This document shows, piece after piece, positions 1-6,838 of a stretch of 64,000 bases of DNA. The DNA is from Planctomycetaceae bacterium (GTDB lineage: Bacteria > Planctomycetota > Phycisphaerae > Sedimentisphaerales > UBA12454): NCBI GenBank assembly GCA_021371795.1, contig JAJFVK010000005.1:1-64000 (forward strand). The letters run 5' to 3'. Position 1 is the first letter of the stretch, and every line of letters starts with the position of its first letter. The position numbers and the translations under genes are program-made. The notes below the pieces were generated by a model that saw only the letters and a program-made list of their open reading frames with translations, searched no databases and had not been told where the DNA came from.

Positions 1-165
1 ATTTTGCAACTCCTGTAATAAAAATAATATTATATTATAGGAGCCGAAAAGTCGATTTAAATTCTTCCCTATTAGGGAAGAGACTTTAACCCTCTCTTAA
101 CTTAAGCAGCTATACTGTGCCATTTCTCCTGACGGCAAACACTTTGCTTAATTATAATTAATTAT
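1..165. other. Non-coding left edge with a small palindrome
   Basis: No convincing gene is visible. Positions 64-80 form a palindrome with 8-bp arms (CTTCCCTA / TAGGGAAG) around one base. Just before the transposase element there is a short AT-rich direct repeat (aattataatt, about 151-170). The sequence may belong to whatever gene was interrupted left of the window. Confidence 0.4.
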
Positions 166-192
166 AATTAGGGACAGCCACCTATTTTTGTG

Positions 193-220
193 TTGACAAA
201 TGTAAAAGGGTTGATATTTT
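193..220 (+). promoter_or_regulatory. Possible promoter of the transposase gene
   Basis: TTGACA at 193-198 is followed after 16 bases by TATTTT at 215-220. Transcription would begin about at the ATG, which fits the absence of a good Shine-Dalgarno sequence. The -10 box is weak. Confidence 0.3.
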
Positions 221-226
221 TATGCT

Positions 227-919
227 ATGCCGAGAATAGCAAGGATAGTTTTAGAAGGATTGCCGTATCATATTACCCAACGAGGTAATAATAAACAGGA
301 TGTATTCTTTGTCGATGACGACAAAAAAGTATATCTGGAAATTCTAAAGCAACAGGCGGAGAAATATGCCTTAACGCTGATGGGTTATTGTCTGATGACG
401 AATCATGTTCATCTGATAGCGATACCTGCAAAGGCAGAGTCTCTTGCAATGGCGGTTGGCCGAACGCATTTCATTTACACGCAATACATCAATCGTTTTC
501 ACAAACGCAGCGGCCATCTCTGGCAGAGCAGATTTTATTCCTGCGGCCTTGACGAGCATCATTTCTTTTCAGCGATGCGGTATATAGAGCATAATCCATT
601 GCGTGCCGGCATAAGCCGTAAGCCGTGGAATTATGAATGGTCGAGTGCGGCCGCGCATATTGACGCAAACAGTAAATCGGAGCTGCTGGATTTACGCAGA
701 TGGTATGAAATGATGCAAGCCGGTCAGTGGAAGCAATTGTTGATGCGGAGATTGCCGGACAAAGAAATTAAGGTGCTTCGTAGCGGTACATTGCGAGGTC
801 GGCCATTGGGCAGTGATAGTTTTATAAGTAAGCTTGAAAAGCTGGCAGGCCGCAGATTACGTCCGTTGCCGGTTGGCAGACCAAAGAAAGAAAACGATGG
901 GAATAAAAAGAAAAAATAG
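227..919 (+). CDS. REP-associated tyrosine transposase (Y1 / IS200-like)
   Basis: Single-strand DNA transposase of the HUH family. The N-terminus (PRIARIVLEGLPYHITQRGNN) is typical of the RAYT clade. The HUH metal-binding motif is NHVHLIA near residue 60, and the likely catalytic tyrosine lies in YTQYINRFH near residue 87. A conserved W-S-S-A segment follows near residue 140. Length (230 aa) is normal and there is no frameshift, so the enzyme may be active. The C-terminus is strongly basic (ends NDGNKKKK) and runs into the right inverted repeat. There is no accessory TnpB. RAYTs are thought to mobilise REP palindromes in trans rather than move as ordinary insertion sequences. Confidence 0.9.
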   Translation: MPRIARIVLEGLPYHITQRGNNKQDVFFVDDDKKVYLEILKQQAEKYALTLMGYCLMTNHVHLIAIPAKAESLAMAVGRTHFIYTQYINRFHKRSGHLWQSRFYSCGLDEHHFFSAMRYIEHNPLRAGISRKPWNYEWSSAAAHIDANSKSELLDLRRWYEMMQAGQWKQLLMRRLPDKEIKVLRSGTLRGRPLGSDSFISKLEKLAGRRLRPLPVGRPKKENDGNKKKK

Positions 920-953
920 GTGGCTGTCCCTAATTCTCCTGTAGGATGTAAAA

Positions 954-1172
954 ATGCAATGTTGGTTTGATAAATGGTTATATTTGATGGGTCATTTGGC
1001 CACATGGATACTTCGCTTGACTTTGGTCTTTGGCTTCGGAGTTGCATTCGGAGAAAAATACCCTGATTCACATATTTATCTTTATTTGGCGTTAGTCATA
1101 TTTATTTGTGCCTTTGCAGTTTTGATTGCACGATGGCGAGCAGGCAGAATCAGAAACAAAAAATCAGATTAA
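954..1172 (+). CDS. Small two-helix membrane protein, unknown
   Basis: A 72-aa reading frame with two hydrophobic segments (about residues 16-32 and 43-60) and a basic C-terminal tail, so probably an inner-membrane protein with the tail in the cytoplasm. A weak AGGATG lies 8 bases before the ATG. It starts 19 bases after the transposase inverted repeat, and its stop is followed in the same frame by an RHS-repeat remnant. It may be a genuine small gene or a leftover of the larger gene to which the RHS segment belonged. No family recognised. Confidence 0.4.
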   Translation: MQCWFDKWLYLMGHLATWILRLTLVFGFGVAFGEKYPDSHIYLYLALVIFICAFAVLIARWRAGRIRNKKSD

Positions 1173-1352
1173 ACAAGTGTTGTGGAAACTGATAATGCGG
1201 GAATTGTTCAGGCTGCTTATACTTATGGTAACGATTTAATATCGATGAATAGATCGGGTGCGAATAGTTATTACCATTATGATGGTTTAGGTACGACAAG
1301 GCAAATGACGGATTCATCAGGTACTGTCGTGAAAAGTATAAACCATAATTGA
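1173..1352 (+). pseudogene. RHS/YD-repeat protein remnant
   Basis: Reading in the frame of the preceding ORF, directly after its TAA, gives about 59 codons without a start: the peptide includes AYTYGNDLISMNR and YYHYDGLGTTRQMTDSSG and ends at TGA (1350-1352). The Y-x-Y-G-N-D-L-I and Y-H-Y-D-G-L-G-T-T-R-x-L/M-T-D motifs are hallmarks of the C-terminal end of the RHS/YD-repeat core, just before the variable toxin tip. Everything upstream of the core is missing and the frame ends soon after the motif. It is best read as the broken 3' end of an RHS toxin-type gene, consistent with the mobile-element scar around it. Confidence 0.7.
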
Positions 1353-1354
1353 CC

Positions 1355-1398
1355 AAAGTGCCATTGTTGGGTATTTACTCGACAGTGGCACTTTTTTT
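1355..1398 (+). terminator. Rho-independent terminator after the RHS remnant
   Basis: AAAGTGCCATTGT (1355-1367) pairs with ACAGTGGCACTTT (1382-1394) with one G-U pair and a loop of about 14 bases, followed by a run of T to 1398. It lies 3 bases after the stop of the RHS remnant, so it is probably the original terminator of that gene. Confidence 0.75.
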
Positions 1399-1683
1399 AT
1401 GGGGGCAAATAAAGGTGTCCGGTACAGTTTTTAATTGACTAAAATATTTCGATAAATTGATGCCTTACTAATTTTCATATTGATCGATTAGGCGCAGCGG
1501 GGCTGTTGAAAAAGTTTTCTTTTGTTCTGTTCGGCAACAATCGGCAGCATATTGTGAATGTGGAATTTAATTGTAAAGAGTTCGTCAAAAAGTTCGTCAG
1601 TGTGCAGTATATACGGAGTTGTAAGTAACTTGTATATGGAGTTGTAAACCACTTGCAAGTGAGTTTTTGACTTAAAAACAGGC
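1399..1683. other. Non-coding stretch with short direct repeats left of a tRNA fragment
   Basis: No plausible gene. Two 10-base direct repeats GGAGTTGTAA (1615-1624 and 1638-1647) and the repeated AGTTCGTCA near 1579 and 1591 lie just left of the tRNA remnant. A REP-like phrase GGTGTCCGGTAC occurs near 1411. The short repeats could be integrase arm-type sites; this is inference from their position only. Confidence 0.3.
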
Positions 1684-1719
1684 TTGCAACCTTTTGTCAA
1701 TACTGGTATTATAGACGCA

Positions 1720-1769
1720 CCAATGGACTTCGAATCCGAAGGTTACAGGTTCGAGTCCTGTCGGGTGCA
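1720..1769 (+). pseudogene. 3' half of a tRNA-Arg(TCG) gene, possible attachment-site scar
   Basis: The anticodon loop CTTCGAA (anticodon TCG, Arg, 1730-1732), variable loop, T arm (ACAGG 1745-1749, loop TTCGAGT, CCTGT 1757-1761) and 3' acceptor strand CGGGTGC (1762-1768) with discriminator A at 1769 are all present. No matching 5' acceptor strand (expected GCACCCG) and no normal D arm occur at the right distance upstream; the best candidate pairs at only 5 of 7 positions and needs a 15-base D loop. A tRNA gene cut to its 3' half is the usual product of integrase-mediated insertion at a tRNA 3' end. Confidence 0.6.
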
Positions 1770-1803
1770 TTTGTTTATCTTATGGTCGAGTGTTAGTCGG
1801 CGG

Positions 1804-2385
1804 TCAAATCGCAGCCTGTTTGAACATCTTCTCAAAAAGTTCCATACCAAAGCCCATCACATTTGTCAGACTACCGTCAATTCTTTCGATAAATTTATCT
1901 CCGCCTTCCTGAATTGCGTATGCACCGGCCTTATCCTCCCATGTCCCTGATGCTATATGCTCGGCAATCTCTTTGTCAGTCATTTTTCTCGGATATACTG
2001 TCGTAACGTCGTACTCCACAGTTTTAAAATCAGCATTTTTCTTTATCATCGCTATCGCGGTAATAATCTTGTGCGGCCGGCTGAATAATTTTCTTGTAAT
2101 CTCCTCGGCGTGCCAGGCTGACTCGGCTTTGCCGATAATTTCGCCGTTGAAATCCGCGATGGTATCGGAGCCGACGACTATTTTGTTCGGAAATCTATCC
2201 CCGACGTCCTGTGCCTTTGCCATTGCGAGTTTGCACGTGTATTCCATTGACGTCAACCCATCGGCAGAGATTTTAGACTCATCGACATTCGATACGACAA
2301 TCTCAAAATTGTATCCTGCTTTTGTGAGAAGTTCTTTTCTTCTTGGAGAAGCAGATGCGAGAATGAATTTTTCAGTCTTTAACAT
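1804..2385 (-). CDS. maf: Maf-family nucleotide pyrophosphatase
   Basis: House-cleaning nucleoside triphosphate pyrophosphatase that hydrolyses non-canonical or modified dTTP/UTP/CTP to the monophosphate and PPi in the cytoplasm; historically called septum formation inhibitor. The N-terminal signature FILASASPRRKELL (residues 7-20), the VVSNVDES segment and the GSDTIADFNGEIIGK segment (near residue 68) are all characteristic. Length 193 aa is normal. It is convergent with the tRNA fragment and has the repeat-rich stretch 2386-2594 upstream. It is not in an obvious operon. Confidence 0.93.
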   Translation of the reverse strand: MLKTEKFILASASPRRKELLTKAGYNFEIVVSNVDESKISADGLTSMEYTCKLAMAKAQDVGDRFPNKIVVGSDTIADFNGEIIGKAESAWHAEEITRKLFSRPHKIITAIAMIKKNADFKTVEYDVTTVYPRKMTDKEIAEHIASGTWEDKAGAYAIQEGGDKFIERIDGSLTNVMGFGMELFEKMFKQAAI

Positions 2386-2412
2386 TATACCAATCGTAAT
2401 AAAAAACGGTGT

Positions 2413-2475
2413 TTGTACATCGCGGTTTAGCGAAGCTGGCGTAATAATTTACAAAACCTTTAGACGCGATATTAA
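2413..2475. repeat. Degenerate third copy of the intergenic repeat
   Basis: The segment from CATCGCGG to GACGCGAT resembles the middle of the two better copies (2506-2597 and 6684-6777): a CGCGGTT-AGCGAAGC block, an AATAATTTACAA block and a GACGCG block occur in the same order and spacing but with many changes. It is probably an eroded relative placed in tandem with the 2506 copy. Confidence 0.4.
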
Positions 2476-2505
2476 TTATGCCGGGTGGCATTATACGGAT
2501 ATTTA

Positions 2506-2597
2506 AAATTATTCATGCGTTAGTCTGCGGGTAAAGCGAAGCGGGCCAATAAGTTACAAATATCACAACGCGCGAGCAATAATACCAATTGGTATTA
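2506..2597. repeat. Dispersed ~92-bp intergenic repeat, copy A
   Basis: About 92 bases that match 6684-6777 with roughly 10-15 differences and one short indel. The shared blocks are AAATTATTC, GTAAAGCGAAGCGGGC, AATAAGTT, and a 3' end AACGCGCGAGCAATAATACC running into the palindrome AATACCAATTGGTATT. The right end overlaps the stop codon of the peptidase gene that ends at 2595, so the last residues of that protein may have been supplied by the repeat. Confidence 0.75.
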
Positions 2598-3662
2598 ATA
2601 GCTTGATACGGAAATCGAATAAGTAATTTTTCCGCAGTACGCAATAAATTCCGGTTCGATTTTTTTAATATCCTCGCCGACATAAATCTTAAATAATTTT
2701 TGCGCGATGTAACTGTTCCATTGCGCAGTCAGTGCGATATTTCTGTCCGATGCGATTTGTGCTTCCGTTGGGCTGATTGGCCAGGTGCCTTTGAAAGCGC
2801 CGAGCATCATCTGATAATAATTGCCAAGCCTTTTGCCGTAATTTTCTTCACGCAAAAATCTTACGAACGCATAAGACTCTGCGTAAAATGCCATTGTCGC
2901 GGCATCAGACTGGTTATTGTGCAGAACTGTTTGGCCGGGGTTCAATGCAATCAGTGTTTGCAGTGGAATCATCTTTCCGTTCTGCATTGTGAGCTTCAGC
3001 GAACCAACACGCTGATAATTTTTGGCCGGCAGGAAAATAAATCTTCCGCCCTGCATTGTGCTGTTTTCAAAAAGCTGCGCGACGCCTTCGTCGAGCCAGC
3101 TCGGCAGGCGATATTTGAAATATTTATTGCAGAATTGATGCCAGCCTTCATGCCCGATAACGCTGAAAGTTCGCGTTCTGCCGATGTTGTATGCGACACA
3201 GGTGTCATTTAAAAAATATGCGCCTTTTTTGATTTTCTGATACATCGGCCATTGTGCGCCTGTGAAAGTTTTTGAGAACTGTTCCCATTGTTCGCGAGTG
3301 TTGAACAGATAAAGCTTCGATTTGCCGAGAACCGTAACCGGTTCGGGAATCTGTTCCTGATACTGCTGCCAGACTGCTTCTACAAACGCCGGAATCTGTT
3401 TGAGCATCAGCGGTTCAAACATTGTTGTATAGATTTCATAATGACTTGTCTCAATCACCAGACCGGAGCCGTAGGGGCTTTGCCATTCGCGAACGGATTC
3501 GACTGCAGGCAAAGGTTTGATGTACTTAATCAGACCTTCAGCGGTTGATAATTTAGCCGGAACATTTTTTTGCGGGACAGTATTGCTTTCCTGACAACCA
3601 GAAAAAGTTAAGCCACAGAGGACACAGAGGACACAGAGATTAATTTTATTTTTTATTTTCAT
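2595..3662 (-). CDS. Predicted zinc metallopeptidase lipoprotein (DUF1570-like)
   Basis: Exported lipoprotein with a gluzincin-type active site. From the ATG at 3662 the protein begins MKIKNKINLC and has a hydrophobic segment and lipobox LTFSGC. The catalytic motif HEGWH (an HExxH) sits near residue 170, followed about 20 residues later by WLDEGVAQLFE, whose acidic residue is the likely third zinc ligand. This matches the DUF1570 peptidase-like family common in planctomycetes. An in-frame TTG lies 4 codons upstream (3674); ATG is preferred. It overlaps the 3' end of the AMMECR1 gene by about 17 bases, so the two are probably co-transcribed. Substrate unknown. The signal peptide core is encoded by a 9-bp tandem repeat (separate entry). 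Confidence 0.8.
   Translation of the reverse strand: MKIKNKINLCVLCVLCGLTFSGCQESNTVPQKNVPAKLSTAEGLIKYIKPLPAVESVREWQSPYGSGLVIETSHYEIYTTMFEPLMLKQIPAFVEAVWQQYQEQIPEPVTVLGKSKLYLFNTREQWEQFSKTFTGAQWPMYQKIKKGAYFLNDTCVAYNIGRTRTFSVIGHEGWHQFCNKYFKYRLPSWLDEGVAQLFENSTMQGGRFIFLPAKNYQRVGSLKLTMQNGKMIPLQTLIALNPGQTVLHNNQSDAATMAFYAESYAFVRFLREENYGKRLGNYYQMMLGAFKGTWPISPTEAQIASDRNIALTAQWNSYIAQKLFKIYVGEDIKKIEPEFIAYCGKITYSISVSSY
3612..3638. repeat. 9-bp tandem repeat inside the signal-peptide coding region
   Basis: GACACAGAG is repeated (3621-3629, 3630-3638) after a partial unit CCACAGAG at 3613-3620. On the coding (minus) strand each unit is exactly three codons and yields Leu-Cys-Val, giving the LCVLCVLCGL run of the lipoprotein signal peptide. 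From memory, CACAGAGGACACAGAG-type strings recur as intergenic repeats in many environmental genomes. Confidence 0.8.
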
Positions 3663-4209
3663 TTTCTTCTTCAATAATTTCAGCGGTGAATAAATAGACT
3701 TCGGTTTTTTTGTCTTTCCATATGTCGTCAGGCAGGCCGGCCTTGTGCGAACAGCAATACGATAAAAATTCTTCTTTGCTCCAGCCGGTTTCAGTCGCTA
3801 CCTGCGGCAGAAAACAGCCGCTTGCGTAACCGCGACGGATATATATGCCGTCAATTCCCAACCGAAGATTCAGCGGGTTATCGGTTTTTTGAAGCGGTGA
3901 AAGAACTGAAATTTCGATATCAAGCTCGTCAACTTCTTTGGGGGTGATTGGCTCACCGAAAAATCTCGAATCCTGCGTTGATGAAGCGATTGCCATATCG
4001 TGAACTAACTCGATAAGCGGTCTGTCTGAAGTGAACTGGCCGATACAGCCGCGAAGTTCGCCTCGATTTTTCAGCGTTACAAAACATCCGCAGTGTGCAT
4101 TCAAAACGGGATCATCGGAAGATACCGCCGCAGGTTTTTTCCGTGATACAGCAGCTTTGACAGTTTCCCTTGCGACTGTCAGCAATTGTTTTTTTTGTTC
4201 TTCGTTCAT
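3646..4209 (-). CDS. amrA: AMMECR1-domain protein (AmmeMemoRadiSam system protein A)
   Basis: Cytoplasmic AMMECR1-fold protein of 187 aa. The family signature is clear: CGCFVTLKNRGELRGCIGQF (near residues 40-60), with the LRGCIG core, then DSRF, EISVLSP and GIYIRRGYASGCFLPQVATE. Members often occur with Memo and radical-SAM partners (AmrB, AmrS); those are not seen here. The biochemical role is not established. Its ATG overlaps the stop of the upstream YqaA-like gene (TAATG at 4207-4211) and its 3' end overlaps the next lipoprotein gene, so the three genes form a tight minus-strand operon. Confidence 0.88.
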   Translation of the reverse strand: MNEEQKKQLLTVARETVKAAVSRKKPAAVSSDDPVLNAHCGCFVTLKNRGELRGCIGQFTSDRPLIELVHDMAIASSTQDSRFFGEPITPKEVDELDIEISVLSPLQKTDNPLNLRLGIDGIYIRRGYASGCFLPQVATETGWSKEEFLSYCCSHKAGLPDDIWKDKKTEVYLFTAEIIEEENENKK

Positions 4210-4859
4210 TATTTGAATAATTTAATTGCGAGGAAACCGCCGACAAGAAGAATCATAAAGACCAGCGTCAGCAGGTTAAAATATTTGTCGATGAAAGGCC
4301 TGATAGCTTCGCCTTTCCAGCGGAACAGTCCTGCGACCATAAAAAATCTCGCGGCTCTGCTAATAACTGAAGCGATGATAAAGCCGGGGAAAAATATTCT
4401 CGCAACACCCGCCGAAATTGTGCAGACCTTATAAGGCAGCGGCGTGAAACCTGCGGTGAAGACAATCCAGAAATCATACTTGTCGTACAGATTTTTGAAA
4501 GTCTCGAAATTCTTCTGCGTGAAGCCGAGCGAACCGAGATTCGCAAAAACCCACTGGTCAATCACTTCCCATAATCCCATTCCAATTAGATAGCCCGCGA
4601 TTCCGCCAAGAACAGAAGCGATTGAACATATAGTTGCAAAACGTATCCATTTTTTCGGAGCGCCAAGAGCCAGCGGAGCCAGCAAAACATCCGGCGGAAC
4701 AGGAAAGAAACTCGACTCGGCAAAACTTAAGCAGAAAAGTGCAACCATACTGTGCTTTGTATGCGCGAAATGCAAAACCCAATCATACAGGCGTTTGTGA
4801 ATGTGCCAGGCGGGGACTTTTCTTGTGGGATTGTTGATTATTTCAGCGGATTCATTCAT
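4209..4859 (-). CDS. DedA/VTT-family membrane protein, YqaA-like
   Basis: Inner-membrane protein of 216 aa with four or five hydrophobic segments. The VTT/SNARE-associated signature is visible: a re-entrant loop F-P-V-P-P-D-V-L-L-A-P-L near residue 50, G-Y-L-I-G near residue 87, and a second half F-T-P-L-P-Y-K-V near residue 140. DedA relatives are linked to lipid carrier recycling and membrane homeostasis; the exact substrate here is unknown. It is first in an overlapping operon with the AMMECR1 and peptidase genes. Confidence 0.85.
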   Translation of the reverse strand: MNESAEIINNPTRKVPAWHIHKRLYDWVLHFAHTKHSMVALFCLSFAESSFFPVPPDVLLAPLALGAPKKWIRFATICSIASVLGGIAGYLIGMGLWEVIDQWVFANLGSLGFTQKNFETFKNLYDKYDFWIVFTAGFTPLPYKVCTISAGVARIFFPGFIIASVISRAARFFMVAGLFRWKGEAIRPFIDKYFNLLTLVFMILLVGGFLAIKLFK

Positions 4860-4924
4860 ACATTTAAAATTTAATATTTAAAATTCAAGATTTGAGGAAT
4901 CGCCTGCGGCGAACTAACGACAAA

Positions 4925-4997
4925 TGAGGGTGTTGGGATTCGAACCCAAGACCTACGCATTAAAAGTGCGTTGCTCTACCAGCTGAGCTACACCCTC
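4925..4997 (-). tRNA. tRNA-Lys (TTT)
   Basis: A complete cloverleaf on the minus strand: acceptor GAGGGTG pairs with CACCCTC over 7 bp, discriminator A at 4925, D arm with GCTC/GAGC, anticodon stem ACGCA/TGCGT around loop CTTTTAA (anticodon TTT), and T arm TTGGG/CCCAA with loop TTCGAAT. Length is 73 bases; CCA is not encoded. Confidence 0.97.
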
Positions 4998-5152
4998 ATG
5001 TTCGCATAAAGTCAAGCGGTTGCGTAACTTGTATCACTCATAGTCCAAACCCGACTCAAATGACACCAGATTCGCAACCGTATTCGTCTGACGAACTGAA
5101 ATAAGATGGGATAATTTACTATAAAAGCCAAAATTATGCAAGAGGAAATGTT

Positions 5153-6145
5153 TTAATCAGTTTTTGCCGTTTCAGGCTTATTTTTGGCCAAATTTCGCAG
5201 GGTCATGAGCTTTTGACGAATTTCGTCGGCCATTCTGCTGTTCGGAAAGCTCTTGATAATCTCATGGCCGGTTTGGAGCGCTTCAGCCCATTGTTTGTCG
5301 CTGACGGCCAGTGAAAAACGTACGCCAAGATTGTGCAGCTTGTTTTTGAATACTTCCGTGGCGGCTTCCTGAAGCGCAAGCGCTTCGCTGGGCGTTAAAT
5401 AAGTATCAAGGTCCTTGAGAATCACCAGACTTCTGTCGGTATCGTCTCGCTTGACCGCCTCGTCCCAGGCGGCAAGAAGCTGACGCTTACGCTGTTCTTT
5501 TTTGTCGGCCAGTTTCTGATGCAGAGCTTGCGCCTTTTCAGATTCAGGATAATTCTTTATCAGCCGTTCAATCTGTATGCTCGCCGTCGCCCACTGGAAC
5601 TGTTCGAGCAGCTTGTCGATGTAACCGATGATTTGATTGATTTTTCCCTGCTCTGTCGAGTCGCGATAATTGTCGGCGGCCATTTTTAATTCTTCAGCGA
5701 GAGCCTTGTATTCGCTTCGCTGTGCGATTGCGTCAATCATCGCATAAGTCGCCTTGTAATCCTGCTGATGAAGTTTTTCCATAACCGATGCGCGGAGATA
5801 CTGATTGTCCATATCACGGTAGGCGATTGTTTTCGCCGCTTCGCTTAATTTCACGCCCTGACTGATTTGCTCGAACATATTTCTGCTCGCGGCCAGGCCG
5901 TCGCTGATGCGATCGAGCGACTGCTGCTGATTTGTGAGAATTTCGGCGATTTGGTATAACAGCAATATAATCGCAAAAATGCCAACGCCTGCTGCGACCA
6001 TTAGGGGAACAAGATAAAGGTTTTCGGCAAGGGAAGATTCTGTTGTGCCGCTGAACATCCACAAAATAACGGTCAGGACCATCAAGGCGACAAAGATTAG
6101 ATGCCATTGCACGAGCCAAAGCGTCTTGGGCAGTTTTACTCTCAT
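5153..6145 (-). CDS. Two-helix membrane protein with long helical repeat domain, unknown
   Basis: Two hydrophobic segments lie close to the N-terminus (LIFVALMVLTVILWMF and LVPLMVAAGVGIFAIILLL), followed by about 250 hydrophilic, Ala/Leu/Glu-rich residues that look like coiled coil passing into TPR-like helical hairpins (for example FQWATASIQIERLIKNYPES and KQWAEALQTGHEIIKSFPNS, which resemble each other). The product would be a membrane-anchored scaffold. The ATG at 6145 is chosen because GGAG lies about 9 bases upstream; an ATG nine codons earlier (6172) has no ribosome-binding site. Not assigned to a family. A tRNA gene follows on the same strand. Confidence 0.7.
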   Translation of the reverse strand: MRVKLPKTLWLVQWHLIFVALMVLTVILWMFSGTTESSLAENLYLVPLMVAAGVGIFAIILLLYQIAEILTNQQQSLDRISDGLAASRNMFEQISQGVKLSEAAKTIAYRDMDNQYLRASVMEKLHQQDYKATYAMIDAIAQRSEYKALAEELKMAADNYRDSTEQGKINQIIGYIDKLLEQFQWATASIQIERLIKNYPESEKAQALHQKLADKKEQRKRQLLAAWDEAVKRDDTDRSLVILKDLDTYLTPSEALALQEAATEVFKNKLHNLGVRFSLAVSDKQWAEALQTGHEIIKSFPNSRMADEIRQKLMTLRNLAKNKPETAKTD

Positions 6146-6272
6146 AGTTTTCAACTCCGCCAAATTAGACATATATATAGTACTACAAAGTTTGTTTTAA
6201 TGCAAGCGGTTCAGGGTTCTTATAAAAGTTTTTTGCTTTTTTTCGGGAAAAGGCTTTTTTTTGGAATCCCGC

Positions 6273-6289
6273 GGGTGTAAAATACACCC
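6273..6289. promoter_or_regulatory. Perfect palindrome upstream of the small gene at 6401
   Basis: GGGTGTA - AAA - TACACCC, 7-bp arms with a 3-base centre. It is not followed by a T run on either strand, so it is unlikely to be a terminator. It lies 10 bases upstream of the sigma-54-like promoter and could be an operator or activator site. Confidence 0.45.
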
Positions 6290-6298
6290 TGACACGGA

Positions 6299-6314
6299 TG
6301 GTACATATATTGCA
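6299..6314 (+). promoter_or_regulatory. Sigma-54-type promoter candidate
   Basis: TGGTAC - ATATA - TTGCA matches the RpoN consensus TGGCAC-N5-TTGCA with one change, keeping GG and GC exactly 10 bases apart. The predicted start, about 12 bases past the GC, leaves a leader of roughly 75 bases before the ATG at 6401. No activator gene is adjacent. Confidence 0.45.
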
Positions 6315-6400
6315 CGCATATCAGACAGGGACGTAGTTTAAACGCAGGAAGCTAACAGAAGAAGTTTTCGGTTATCCGATAAAAAAAGGAGGGTATTCAA

Positions 6401-6655
6401 ATGGATATTTCTGCTTTTGAGACAAAACTGAAACACCTGCTCGATGAAGTTTCAAATCTGCCGGCAGCACGGTCAAGCAAAAACATACTGCTTTCCGTCA
6501 GGTCGCAGCCTAAAAAGGGTATTAAGACGCCCGAAACGCTGGAGGATTCGCTCGCACAGCTTCAACTGATTGTCAAATACCTGATTTTTGACGTGGAAGC
6601 GACCAGACGGGAAAATAAATACCTTCGCAAAGTCCTCGAAGGGCAGGAAGATTAG
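6401..6655 (+). CDS. Small helical protein, unknown
   Basis: An 84-aa soluble protein predicted almost entirely helical: an N-terminal amphipathic segment (FETKLKHLLDEVSNL), a basic linker (RSQPKKGIK) and a C-terminal coiled-coil stretch (LAQLQLIVKYLIFDVEATRRENKYLRKVL). A strong Shine-Dalgarno AAGGAGGG lies 8 bases before the ATG. A sigma-54-like promoter and a palindrome lie upstream, and a copy of the intergenic repeat follows the stop. No family recognised; the heptad pattern suggests it forms oligomers or binds a partner. Confidence 0.75.
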   Translation: MDISAFETKLKHLLDEVSNLPAARSSKNILLSVRSQPKKGIKTPETLEDSLAQLQLIVKYLIFDVEATRRENKYLRKVLEGQED

Positions 6656-6683
6656 CCGGCATAATCAGTTATATGGATTCTAT

Positions 6684-6777
6684 AAATTATTCGTGCGTTA
6701 CTCCGCGGTTAAAGCGAAGCGGGCTAATAAGTTGCAACCCTTATAACGCGCGAGCAATAATACCAATTGGTATTATG
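6684..6777. repeat. Dispersed ~92-bp intergenic repeat, copy B
   Basis: Second good copy of the repeat at 2506-2597, in the same orientation. It ends with the same perfect palindrome ATAATACCAATTGGTATTAT, more complete here than in copy A. It fills the gap between the small helical gene and ogt. The conserved CGCG/GCGAAGC blocks and the terminal palindrome suggest a REP/MITE-like element. Confidence 0.75.
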
Positions 6778-6838
6778 ACATTTGAGCAAAATATTGTATT
6801 TGCAATAGGGGGGAGTGTAACCATATATATATATAACT

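Larger units (their letters stand above)
166..935 (+). mobile_element. RAYT transposase unit bounded by 24-bp inverted repeats
   Basis: A perfect 24-bp inverted repeat (left arm 166-189, right arm 912-935, core GGGACAGCCACC) encloses one gene, a REP-associated tyrosine transposase. The right arm overlaps the transposase stop codon, so the gene ends inside its own terminal repeat. Solitary Y1 transposases next to palindromic REP-like sequences are the established arrangement for the RAYT family. A related GGGACAGGCAC motif occurs in the nested palindrome at 38320-38453, which could be a non-coding element of the same kind (inference). Confidence 0.8.

Noticed and set aside
1684-1769. Intact tRNA-Arg gene
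   Set aside because: The 5' acceptor strand pairs at only 5 of 7 positions and the D loop would be 15 bases; called a 3' fragment instead.
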